From Anaerolinea sp. (GTDB lineage: Bacteria > Chloroflexota > Anaerolineae > JAAEKA01), in assembly GCA_014879765.1 (NCBI GenBank), contig JACSRL010000824.1, forward strand, positions 1-12,920: a stretch of DNA of 12,920 nucleotides. Direction: 5' to 3'. This document shows, piece after piece, positions 6,508-12,920 of this stretch (positions within the stretch are counted from its first letter, which is position 1; every line of letters starts with the position of its first letter). The notes under the pieces are model-generated. The model did not search any database, had not been told where the DNA came from, and worked only from the letters and a program-made list of their open reading frames with translations. The position numbers and the translations under genes are program-made.

Positions 6508-7602
6508 ATGAGCAATGATATCATTCAAGCCCGCTACGACGGGTTGGCCAGCGTGGCCAATCGCTTCGGCAGCCAGGGGCAGAGCAACCAGGAGCTGCTG
6601 GCGCATGTGCGCCAGGTTGCCCGGCTGTTGGAGGGAGGCGGCTGGCAGGGCCGCGGCTCCTCAGCCTTCTTTGCTGAGCTGAATGGCGAGGTGCTGCCGG
6701 CCATGCAACGCCTGGCCGCGGCCCTGCATCAGGCCCGCACGGTGACGCTGGACATCGCGCGCGTCATGCGCCAGGCGGAAGAGGAGGCCGCGCGGCCTTT
6801 CCGCGGCGGCGCGCTGGGCGGCGCTGCTGGCAACGCGGCGGGCAACGACGTGGTCGCGGCAGGGCCGGGCGCTGGCTCGGCCTCCACCGCCATGGACACC
6901 AGTCACATCTTTGTCCCCGGCTACATGGACGGCCTGATCGGATTGCAGGTGCAGGGCGCTGACAGCACGCAGCTCAACAGCGCCATGGAGACCTTGGCCG
7001 GCAACCCCACGCCCCAACAGGTGCAGCAGGCGCTGGATCAGATCGCCGAGGCCAGAGGATTGCCGCGCGAGGTGGTGCAGGCCCACTACGAACGCTATCT
7101 GGAGCTGCGCAGCGAGGCCGAACGCATCGGCGCGGCCAAGGGCCATGAAGCCAGCCCTGCGGTCAACCAATTCATGCATGATCGTTTCATGGGCAGCACG
7201 ACGCAGTTGCGCTATGGCCAGGTGGTGGGCGACGCCTTGGGCGTCGATCCGGTGTTTGGCGCCCTGCTCAACCCCAGCGGCGGCCTGGTCGGCCCTGGCA
7301 ACGCGGCCATGGACCTGGGCGACAGCGCGCTGGGCTACCACGGCGTGGTGCATGACGCCGCGGGCTACCTCTTCAACTACCACAACCTGGGGCCAGGCTA
7401 TGACTACCTGGGCCGCGAGGGGCGCGACACCAGCAGCCCGCTGACCGGCCAGCAGGCGGGGATCCAATACTGGACCCAGCGGTTGGACAGCGGCTTCGTG
7501 GAGTCGGCGCTGTCCAACACAGGCGGCATGTTGTTGGGCGTGGCGGAAGATGTGAAGACCGGGGTGTCGCAGGCCATCGACTGGCTCGACGACCTGTTCT
7601 AG
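6508..7602 (+). CDS. WXG100 effector with HD..GY cargo (phospholipase A2-like motif?)
   Basis: 364 residues; GAGG at 6499-6502 precedes ATG 6508, 15 bases after the previous stop. Residues 1-100 form the WXG100 module (W46-Q-G48; tail RQAEEEAARPFRG), followed by a Gly/Ala linker to ~128. The region ~150-215 is helical. The C-terminal core at ~255-325 is rich in Gly, His and Tyr: NPSGGLVGPGN, then GYHGVVHDAAGYLFNYH with His282-Asp283, then LGPGYDYLG and GQQAGIQYW. The H-D-x-x-G-Y arrangement recalls the catalytic His-Asp and following Gly-Tyr of bacterial/fungal phospholipase A2 (HDFGY), and the preceding Gly-rich loop could hold calcium. I saw no cysteine pair of the kind that stabilises those enzymes. 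WXG100 identity is firm; the PLA2 idea is a hypothesis. It lies within the operon 4378-8419, and its likely partner is 7616-8419. Confidence 0.85.
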   Translation: MSNDIIQARYDGLASVANRFGSQGQSNQELLAHVRQVARLLEGGGWQGRGSSAFFAELNGEVLPAMQRLAAALHQARTVTLDIARVMRQAEEEAARPFRGGALGGAAGNAAGNDVVAAGPGAGSASTAMDTSHIFVPGYMDGLIGLQVQGADSTQLNSAMETLAGNPTPQQVQQALDQIAEARGLPREVVQAHYERYLELRSEAERIGAAKGHEASPAVNQFMHDRFMGSTTQLRYGQVVGDALGVDPVFGALLNPSGGLVGPGNAAMDLGDSALGYHGVVHDAAGYLFNYHNLGPGYDYLGREGRDTSSPLTGQQAGIQYWTQRLDSGFVESALSNTGGMLLGVAEDVKTGVSQAIDWLDDLF

Positions 7603-7605
7603 GAG
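7601..7605 (+). promoter_or_regulatory. Ribosome binding site overlapping the effector stop codon
   Basis: AGGAG overlaps the TAG stop (7600-7602) of the HD..GY effector and lies 10 bases before ATG 7616. This arrangement favours translational coupling of the effector and its partner. Confidence 0.65.
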
Positions 7606-7615
7606 CGCATCTGCC

Positions 7616-8419
7616 ATGTCAGAAACACGCTCGATTTACTATCCAGTCGTCTTCACTCCGGCCGAGATGGCGGTGTTGCTGTCGCTGGCCGGCGCCCAGA
7701 CTTTGCTGGGGCTGGAAAGCAAGGGTCTGTTCCCAACCAACGGATCAAGATCAACCTGGGATCAGACCTTTCTTCAGGGCCGCGCCCAGTTGGAGCGTGA
7801 GCGTTGGCTGGATCACCTGCCTGGCACTGTGCAATACCGCCTGAATGAGGAACTCGGCATGGCCGCCGCGGTCATGGCCGCGCCCCAGTTCGTGTTGGTG
7901 ACCAACCTGGACTGGCCCGGCCAGCCGCGGCAGAGTGTGACCCATTACCTGGCTGCGGCGGTGGTTGAGGCCTCCTTCGACGGCCAGGACTATCACATGG
8001 CCGCGCTGCGCTCGATCGATATCATGTTGGCGCGCCAGGCCACCGCGATGCAGTTGCCAGCGCAGCCCCCGCCGTGGCTTGAATTCGAACTCTCCAACGA
8101 GCAGGCGCGCCAGGCCGTAGCTGACCCGCAGCCGCGCCGGCTGGGGCAATGGGGCGTATCGGCCAGCAGCGCGGCCGCCTTTGCCCATGCGTTGCGGCCA
8201 GGCCAGGCCCGCGCCAGCGTGCAGGTGATGTCCGTGGTCTATGGCCGGGTTGAGGCTGTCCATCGAGTGCGCGTGCTGTACGCCGACCCGGCCGGCGCGG
8301 CCACTGGCGAGTATGCCGCCTGGCTGGCGGCGCCTGTCGCCGGCAGCCGGGTCCGGCTGATCCCAGCCTCGGCCGGCCGTCTGGTGGAGACTGTGCGAAC
8401 GCTGCTGCCGCACCCCTGA
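7616..8419 (+). CDS. EspG-like type VII secretion partner/chaperone, paralogue 4
   Basis: 267 residues, last gene of the operon, 13 bases after the HD..GY effector. The opening FTPAEMAVLLSLAGAQ helix and LLGLES loop align with the same region of the other three. The middle contains a strand set (VLVTNLDWPG, then a THYLAAAVVEASF strand) and a helix (MAALRSIDIMLARQ). The final ~80 residues, with an alanine-rich helix, a VQVMSVVYGR strand, VRVLYADPAG, then YAAWLAAP and a GRLVETVRTLLP helix, are the most EspG-like stretch in the locus. No signal peptide or membrane helix is seen. The likely role is to keep its effector export-competent and deliver it to the secretion ATPase. Sequence drift from its sisters is large, as expected if each serves one client. 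Its stop is followed directly by the tandem array. Confidence 0.6.
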   Translation: MSETRSIYYPVVFTPAEMAVLLSLAGAQTLLGLESKGLFPTNGSRSTWDQTFLQGRAQLERERWLDHLPGTVQYRLNEELGMAAAVMAAPQFVLVTNLDWPGQPRQSVTHYLAAAVVEASFDGQDYHMAALRSIDIMLARQATAMQLPAQPPPWLEFELSNEQARQAVADPQPRRLGQWGVSASSAAAFAHALRPGQARASVQVMSVVYGRVEAVHRVRVLYADPAGAATGEYAAWLAAPVAGSRVRLIPASAGRLVETVRTLLPHP

Positions 8420-8430
8420 AGCCGCGCCAA

Positions 8431-8769
8431 GCCACACCCCTGCTCTTTGGGTGTGCCCCTGCTCTGGCCGGTCTCCGACCGAGCCACGCCCCCGCTCTGG
8501 CCGGTCTCCGACCGAGCCAGCTCACTCCCGCTCTGGCCGGTCTCCGACCGAGCCACGCCCCTGCTCTGGCCGGTCTCCGACCGAGCCACACCCCTGCTCT
8601 GGCCGGTCTCCGACCGAGCCAGCTCACTCCCGCTCTGGCCGGTCTCCGACCGAGCCACACCCCCGCTCTGGCCGGTCTCCGACCGAGCCACACCCCTGCT
8701 CTGGCCGGTCTCCGACCGAGCTAGCTCACTCCCGCTCTGGCCGGTCTCCGACCGAGCCACACCCCTGCA
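8431..8769 (+). repeat. Tandem hairpin minisatellite with 102-base higher-order period
   Basis: A 24-base core (GCTCTGGC, then CGGTCTCCGACCG, then AGC) starts at 8461, 8494, 8530, 8563, 8596, 8632, 8665, 8698 and 8734. Spacing is 33, 36, 33, 33, 36, 33, 33, 36. Two linker types alternate: a 9-base CAC[AG]CCCC[TC]-like linker and a 12-base linker containing AGCTCACTCCC. This gives a three-unit period of 102 bases. Each core forms a CGGTC/GACCG stem with a TCC loop on either strand. A degenerate partial copy lies at 8431-8446. Because all units are multiples of three, spurious open frames run through it on both strands. It accounts for nearly all of the 370-base gene-free gap 8420-8789 and may act as a transcription barrier or protein-binding array. 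Confidence 0.92.
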
Positions 8770-8777
8770 CGCTGCAC

Positions 8778-8781
8778 GAGG
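8778..8781 (+). promoter_or_regulatory. Ribosome binding site fixing the lipoprotein start
   Basis: GAGG lies 8 bases before ATG 8790. It supports this start over upstream starts inside the repeat array and over the internal ATG at 8823. Confidence 0.55.
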
Positions 8782-8789
8782 CGTGTCTT

Positions 8790-9251
8790 ATGACATCTGG
8801 TATTATCACCCCGTATTCATGGATGTTGGGCCATGGCTCGCGCCTGGCCCGGCGCGGCGTTGCCATCTGGGCGGCGTTGATGATCCTCTGGGCGCTCACC
8901 TCCTGTACCGCTATGAACAACCAACAGCTTCACATCCGCATCGACAACGCGACAGACACCGACATAACGGCCTTTTGGCTGGGCGCCGGCTCCGGCGCCG
9001 GGGGGCCGGGCAGCCGCGCCTACGGCGCCATCGACCGCGGCCAAATCACCCCCTATCGCAGCCTGAAGGCGCAGTTTGGCTCGTACAGCAACTACAACTT
9101 CATCACCGAAGAGGGCAAACGCTTTGTCGGTTCGACAGTTGCCAACGAACTCATCGGCCAGGTGGCGCTGGAGCCTGGCTATTACACCTTGGTTCTGACC
9201 ATTGTTGGCGACAAAGCGATGGTCACCATCAGGCCAGAGGAGACACCATAG
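8790..9251 (+). CDS. Small predicted lipoprotein, unknown function
   Basis: 153 residues from ATG 8790, ending at TAG 9249-9251. The N-terminus has basic residues (GSRLARRG), a hydrophobic core (VAIWAALMILWA) and a lipobox LTSC at about residues 39-42. It should therefore be processed by signal peptidase II and anchored by lipid on the outer face of the membrane. The mature part (~112 residues) is predicted to be mostly beta-strand: LHIRIDNATDTDI, a Gly-rich turn, then YRSLKAQFGSYSNYNF and a final VLTIVGDKAMVTI hairpin. It resembles a small immunoglobulin-like or beta-sandwich domain, but I do not recognise the family. The same frame stays open through the repeat array upstream; that extension is an artefact of repeat length. 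It lies between the effector operon and the VWA-FHA gene. ATG 8823 is a possible alternative start. Confidence 0.75.
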   Translation: MTSGIITPYSWMLGHGSRLARRGVAIWAALMILWALTSCTAMNNQQLHIRIDNATDTDITAFWLGAGSGAGGPGSRAYGAIDRGQITPYRSLKAQFGSYSNYNFITEEGKRFVGSTVANELIGQVALEPGYYTLVLTIVGDKAMVTIRPEETP

Positions 9252-9314
9252 TCGGGTTCGATGACCTGACCAGATGTGGGAACTGTCATTGGGGGAGGTG
9301 AGTTACAGCCGCTC

Positions 9315-9343
9315 TTGCCGACTTAGCCTGCCCGATGTACAAT
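9315..9343 (+). promoter_or_regulatory. Sigma70-like promoter for the VWA-FHA gene
   Basis: TTGCCG (9315-9320, 4/6) and TACAAT (9338-9343, 5/6) are separated by exactly 17 bases. They lie about 100 bases before ATG 9443 in the 191-base gap after the lipoprotein gene. A transcript starting near 9350 would carry a leader of ~90 bases. Confidence 0.5.
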
Positions 9344-9442
9344 ACGCATCGACGGTCGTGCCGGAGAACTATCAGCGCATTGGGAGTTGCTCTGGCCTTG
9401 CCAGGCAACAAAACACATCTCGCGATCAGGGAATCGTGTACA

Positions 9443-11602
9443 ATGGCCAAAAAGCTCTTTGTCGTTCCAGTTGTGGTGGTATGGTTGCTCGTGGCGGGGA
9501 ACCTTGTGGTCAACGCTCAATCGACCGCCGGGCCTCAGGTGCTGGGGGTCGTCTCACAGCCGGGTTCGGAGTCGTTGGGACTCGACGTCTACTTTGTTAT
9601 GACCGACGCCCAGGGGCAGCCGATCCTGGACCCCAACCTGGAGGCAGCTACCATCCAGGTGGTGGGCAGCGCCAGCGCGCCCGTTTCGGCCAGCATAGGC
9701 GATCCGCAAAGCGACATCTACGTTGTCCTGCTGATCGATACCAGCGGCAGCATGGTCAACGTCATCGACCAGGTGCGCCAGGCGGCCACCTCCGGGCTGC
9801 GCAGCCTGCCTCCCAACGCGCGCGTGTCCGTGATTGCCTTCGATGCGGACCGGCGCATCATCAATGATTTCACCGGCGACCTCGCTGAGGTGGGCAACCG
9901 CATCGGGCAGGTGCAGGTGACGCCGGGCGGCGCTACCTGCCTGTACGACGCCGTGTGGGATGCCATTGACCGCCTGAACCTGAACGCCACCCGCCCCCAG
10001 GACCGCCGCGCCATCATCCTCTTCACCGACGGACGTGACCAGCGCCGCGCGGACAGCAACGAAGCGTGCAGCATCCATACGTTTCAAGATGTGGTGGAAA
10101 AAGCGCAGCGCCAGCCAGCCACCGGCGTCCACACCATCGGCCTGTGCGGAGCCGATTGCAGCAACATCAACCGCGTGGAGCTGCGCAATCTGGCCGAAAA
10201 CACCAACGCTTTCACGGCCATCGGCAGCCAGACCGAGCTGGGTGCGATGTTCCAGGCGATCATGGAGGGTCTCAACGCCCAGTTGGTGGCGCGCGCGCAG
10301 GTCTATCCTGTCCAGGGCGTAGGGCAGGCGGTGCTGGCGGTCAAGCCGCGGGATGTGAACGCGTTTGTCACCACCATGTTCAACTTCCTGTCGGACAAGG
10401 ACTACAGCGCGCCCCTGCCGCCGGCCGCCGTGCGCATCTCCCAGGTGCTCTATCAGCCGCATGACAACACCTATCAACTGGCGATCTCGCTGGCCAACCC
10501 TCAGTCCATCGACCGGTTGATCCTCAACGTGGAGGAAACTGAGGGCGGCAAGACTGCAATCACCAACATGCAGATCAGGCTGGATGGGCGCGACGCTATT
10601 CAGACCGATTTCAGCGCACAGAATCTACAGGCCGGCAAGAACTATACCATCAAGGTTCAGGCTGTCGACGCCAATGACATTCTGCTGGAAGCCAGCAGCG
10701 ACGACACCTCTTGTCCGCGAGGCGACAAGACTTTTCTGGCATGCAAGGAATTCAAGCATGAGCCGCCCGTTGCGCCGGGCTGTGACTTCACGATTCAATC
10801 GGTGACGCCAGACTACACGCGCGGCCTCTTCGTGTTCGACCTGGCCATGCCCGCGCAGTGCGGCGACGTCTTCTATCAGGGGCTGCTGGTCGACCGGCAG
10901 ACCAGCCAAAAGGTGCAAGACATCGCCCGCAGCAGCCTGTTTGCCACCCAGGGTGTCAACCATCTGGAGATCCCCATGCCGCCCGCGCTGTTGGCGTTGA
11001 AGAAAAACCAGACGCCGCCTGAATATGCCATGTCGCTGGAGTTGGAGACCAGGGATGAAAAGAAAACCACTCAGGCTTTCACCTTCACGCCCAGCGCGCC
11101 GCCGCGGCCCTCGCTTTTCCAGCAACTGACCAACGGGCTGCGTCAGAACCCCTACCTGCTGATCGCTATTTTCGCCTTTGTCATCGCAGTTCTTGCCTAT
11201 CGCGTCTATCAAAATCAGCGCGCTCAGAAGGCGAAGGAGGAGTCGCGCCGTCCGCCGGTCGCCTATACGCAGCCGTTGCAGCGCATGGCGCCCTCTCCGC
11301 GTCTGCGGTTGACCGTGCTGAAAACCCCTGGCCAGCCGTCCGCGCGCGAGGTTGTCATCGAGCAGTTCCCCTACGTCATCGGTCGTAAGGAGGGTGACTT
11401 GATCCTGTCTGACAAAAAGATGTCAGGCAGACACGCGAAGATCACGGTTAGCGGCAGTCAGTTCTTCATCGAAGACCTGGAATCCACGAATCACATCTTC
11501 ATGGCAGGCGAGCAACTGGCCCCTGGCCAGCCGACGCGTCTGAGCAGCCCAGCGCGCGTGCGTTTGGGTCCTGACACTGAGATCGAGTTCCAGGCGCTTT
11601 AG
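9443..11602 (+). CDS. Secreted VWA domain protein with membrane anchor and cytoplasmic FHA domain
   Basis: 719 residues. I place the start at ATG 9443, which has AGGGA at 9428-9432 and opens with a signal-type segment (MAKKLFVVPVVVVWLLVAG, then VNA-QS); an in-frame upstream ATG at 9335 overlaps the predicted promoter. A von Willebrand A domain follows, with a complete metal-ion site: D99-T-S-G-S103-M, Thr165 and Asp196 (FTDGRD). The middle (~300-560) is beta-rich with several Cys residues and is probably extracytoplasmic. One membrane helix lies at ~570-590. The cytoplasmic C-terminus is an FHA domain: G647-R648, S661-G-R-H664 and N683. The usual G after that Asn is His here (STNHIF). FHA domains bind phosphothreonine peptides, so the kinase at 12583 is the obvious partner. 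It may couple an outside ligand or protein contact to phospho-signalling; any link to secretion is inferred. Confidence 0.9.
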   Translation: MAKKLFVVPVVVVWLLVAGNLVVNAQSTAGPQVLGVVSQPGSESLGLDVYFVMTDAQGQPILDPNLEAATIQVVGSASAPVSASIGDPQSDIYVVLLIDTSGSMVNVIDQVRQAATSGLRSLPPNARVSVIAFDADRRIINDFTGDLAEVGNRIGQVQVTPGGATCLYDAVWDAIDRLNLNATRPQDRRAIILFTDGRDQRRADSNEACSIHTFQDVVEKAQRQPATGVHTIGLCGADCSNINRVELRNLAENTNAFTAIGSQTELGAMFQAIMEGLNAQLVARAQVYPVQGVGQAVLAVKPRDVNAFVTTMFNFLSDKDYSAPLPPAAVRISQVLYQPHDNTYQLAISLANPQSIDRLILNVEETEGGKTAITNMQIRLDGRDAIQTDFSAQNLQAGKNYTIKVQAVDANDILLEASSDDTSCPRGDKTFLACKEFKHEPPVAPGCDFTIQSVTPDYTRGLFVFDLAMPAQCGDVFYQGLLVDRQTSQKVQDIARSSLFATQGVNHLEIPMPPALLALKKNQTPPEYAMSLELETRDEKKTTQAFTFTPSAPPRPSLFQQLTNGLRQNPYLLIAIFAFVIAVLAYRVYQNQRAQKAKEESRRPPVAYTQPLQRMAPSPRLRLTVLKTPGQPSAREVVIEQFPYVIGRKEGDLILSDKKMSGRHAKITVSGSQFFIEDLESTNHIFMAGEQLAPGQPTRLSSPARVRLGPDTEIEFQAL

Positions 11603-11619
11603 GCGCGTCAGGCTGCTCT

Positions 11620-12543
11620 GTGGACAGGCCCATGATCGCCCGCTGGCTGAAGCTGCAACGCACGGAGCGCCCTTGGCTGCTGGCTGCTTTGGTCTGGCTG
11701 GGCGTCAGCGCCGGCGTTCTTCTCCTGGCCTGGGCGGCGTTGCGTTGGACAGCCAGCTCTCAGCCCGAGGGGCAACATGTGTCGGCGCCCCTGTCCGTTG
11801 TGGCGCAGGTGGAAGCGCCCGCGTCACCCGACCAGGGAACCAGCGCCGATCGGGCTGTTGCCATGTTGCAGGAGGCCACGCCCGATGACCAGGCGTCGAT
11901 CCCGGTGACGCAGTCGTTGCCCTCGGCCGATGAGCTGGCCCTGCCCAGCGCGGCCCCGTCACCGCTGCAGATCCTGTTGGACGTGCCGCGCCGGCCGCAG
12001 GAGCGCAACCTGAACTGCGAATTCCGCTCTGCCACCGATCTGGCCGACTATTTCGGCTGGGCTTTCACCTGGGAGCAGCTTTTCGAGGTGGTCGGCGTCG
12101 ATTCGGGCGGCGACCCAAATCTGGGCTTTGTCGGCCGCAGCATCAACGACCCGGTAGGCGGGCTCTATCCGTCCGGCTACGGCGTCTATGCCGAGGCCAT
12201 TGCCCGTGGCCTGCGCCAGTTGGGCATACCCGCCACGGCCCACAACGGCAAGGACGCAGCCTGGCTCAAGGAGCAACTGGCCGCGGGCAGCCCAGTGGTG
12301 ATCTGGGCCACCTATGGCCTGCAGCCGCAGCCTCTGGTGGAGTGGCAGAGCGCGGCCGGCGTCACGGTGCGCGCCGTGCGCTATGAGCATACCTTCGTGG
12401 CCGTCGGCTACGATCAGCAGGGCATCTGGCTCGACGACCCTTGGGGCGCTGTGCAGCGCCACTACCCCTGGTCAGCGCTGGATGCGTCGTGGGCGCTGCT
12501 GGACAACATGGCCTTGACCATCGACGCAGCGCCAACGCCATAG
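11620..12543 (+). CDS. Membrane-anchored C39-like (papain-fold) peptidase family protein
   Basis: 307 residues from GTG 11620 (AGG at 11610-11612); ATG 11632 is an equally possible start. An N-terminal membrane helix (WLLAALVWLGVSAGVLLLAWAA) is followed by a ~70-residue Pro/Ala/Ser/Gln-rich linker, so the catalytic part should face outside. The domain begins at ILLDVPRRPQ and carries Q127, C133 (LNCEF), H257 (YEHTFVAVGYD) and D272/D273 (WLDDPWG). This matches the Gln-Cys-His-Asp arrangement of C39-like papain-fold peptidases. Other family marks are G.Y...VYAEAIARGL and AGSPVVIWATYG. It is not fused to an ABC transporter, unlike bacteriocin-processing C39. It starts 17 bases after the VWA-FHA stop, so the two are likely co-transcribed. 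It could trim secreted or cell-wall proteins; the substrate is unknown. Confidence 0.82.
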   Translation: MDRPMIARWLKLQRTERPWLLAALVWLGVSAGVLLLAWAALRWTASSQPEGQHVSAPLSVVAQVEAPASPDQGTSADRAVAMLQEATPDDQASIPVTQSLPSADELALPSAAPSPLQILLDVPRRPQERNLNCEFRSATDLADYFGWAFTWEQLFEVVGVDSGGDPNLGFVGRSINDPVGGLYPSGYGVYAEAIARGLRQLGIPATAHNGKDAAWLKEQLAAGSPVVIWATYGLQPQPLVEWQSAAGVTVRAVRYEHTFVAVGYDQQGIWLDDPWGAVQRHYPWSALDASWALLDNMALTIDAAPTP

Positions 12544-12582
12544 GCAAACTGAAAGTCCAGGCGACTCAGGCAGAAGGCCTCT

Positions 12583-12920
12583 ATGAACACATTGCTTGGC
12601 CAACGATTGGGCGGGAAATATGAGCTGCAGGCGGAGCTGGGCCGCGGCGGCATGGGCATCGTCTACCGCGCCCATGACACCATGCTGCACCGCACAGTGG
12701 CCGTCAAGGTTTTGACGCCGCAATTGGCGGCCGATCCTACCTTCGTGGAGCGTTTTCGCCACGAGGCCATCGCCGCGGCCAACCTGCGCCATCCCCACAT
12801 CGCCACGGTCTACGACGTAGGCCAGGACCTGGTGCAGGGGGACACGGTTCACTACCTGGTGATGGAGTTCATCGAGGGCCAAACCCTTGACCGCGTGCTG
12901 CAACGCCAGGGCCAGCCTTT
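12583..12920 (+). CDS. PknB-type Ser/Thr protein kinase, 3' end outside the window
   Basis: 112 complete codons are visible; ATG 12583 follows AAGG at 12574-12577. The start of a Hanks-type kinase domain is clear: the Gly-rich loop ELGRGGMGIVY (residues 18-28), the ATP-binding Lys42 in VAVKVL, the alpha-C Glu61 in FRHEA, then LRHPHI and the hinge LVMEFIEG. The catalytic HRD and DFG motifs lie beyond the window. The start and loop resemble bacterial PknB kinases that phosphorylate Thr on themselves and on FHA-binding partners. It lies 39 bases after the C39-like gene, at the end of the run 9443-12920, so it probably shares the transcript with the VWA-FHA gene. The reach of the protein (PASTA, WD or other sensor domains) cannot be judged here. 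Confidence 0.95.
   Translation, partial: MNTLLGQRLGGKYELQAELGRGGMGIVYRAHDTMLHRTVAVKVLTPQLAADPTFVERFRHEAIAAANLRHPHIATVYDVGQDLVQGDTVHYLVMEFIEGQTLDRVLQRQGQP

Noticed and set aside
6661..7617. Minus-strand open frame of 318 codons
   Set aside because: It is an exact shadow of the WXG100 effector 6508-7602. The plus strand carries the WXG100 motif, a ribosome binding site and coupled neighbours.
8461..8757. CRISPR array
   Set aside because: Cores are 24 bases, but the intervening 9 or 12 bases are repeated rather than unique. There are no spacer-like sequences and no cas genes.
8447..8789. Repetitive proteins reading through the tandem array on both strands
   Set aside because: All repeat units are 33 or 36 bases, so several frames stay open by arithmetic alone. 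The predicted peptides are pure repeat translations with no ribosome binding site.
9335..9442. 36-residue N-terminal extension of the VWA-FHA protein
   Set aside because: It would place a Cys/Arg-rich stretch before a clear signal peptide and would overlap the predicted -10 element. ATG 9443 has a better ribosome binding site.
9554..10477. Minus-strand open frame of 307 codons
   Set aside because: It overlaps the VWA domain, whose metal-site motifs are intact on the plus strand.
1..12920. Insertion sequences, tRNA, rRNA or attachment sites
   Set aside because: No transposase or integrase frame, terminal inverted repeats, tRNA-like cloverleaf or rRNA sequence was seen despite the accessory character of the region.

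Overview
The window is GC-rich, with every convincing gene on the plus strand. It looks like an accessory type VII (WXG100/ESX-like) secretion effector locus from a non-actinobacterial lineage. The mix of WXG100 effectors, a VWA-FHA membrane protein, a PknB-type Ser/Thr kinase, a lipobox lipoprotein and a GC-rich intergenic minisatellite would fit Chloroflexota (Anaerolineae/Caldilineae-like). That placement is inference; no rRNA or marker gene is present. No secretion ATPase (EccC/EssC) or channel gene lies in the window.

Region 1 (1-8419) alternates two gene types. The first is a Gly-rich repeat protein cut by the left edge (2-865), followed by three effectors (1873-3282, 4378-5649, 6508-7602). 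Each effector starts with the same gap-free ~100-residue WXG100 module, with W at residue 46, and ends in an unrelated cargo. The cargoes are an alpha/beta-hydrolase with a lipase-like triad, a hydrophobic glycine-zipper segment, and a domain with an HD..GY motif resembling bacterial phospholipase A2. The second type is a family of four divergent 267-280-residue proteins (922-1755, 3427-4251, 5650-6492, 7616-8419) whose layout resembles EspG chaperones. One follows each effector-type gene, so the repeating unit is probably effector then EspG-like partner. A terminator-like hairpin (4254-4275) and a sigma70-like promoter (4312-4340) separate the second partner gene from a compact four-gene operon, 4378-8419, with gaps of 0, 15 and 13 bases.

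Region 2 (8420-8789) is non-coding. It holds a tandem array of nine 24-base hairpin-forming cores spaced 33, 33 and 36 bases, giving a 102-base higher-order period.

Region 3 (8790-12920) encodes a small lipoprotein, a secreted VWA protein with a single membrane segment and a cytoplasmic FHA domain, a membrane-anchored C39-like papain-fold protein, and the start of a Ser/Thr kinase. The FHA domain is a natural reader of phosphothreonine written by the adjacent kinase. This suggests an envelope-spanning signalling or scaffolding module attached to the secretion locus.

The most interesting feature is the cassette organisation. WXG100 modules are strongly conserved (77/100 identical between the first two) while cargoes and partner proteins diverge. 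This implies that the EspG-like partners recognise, or protect against, the cargo rather than the shared WXG100 head.
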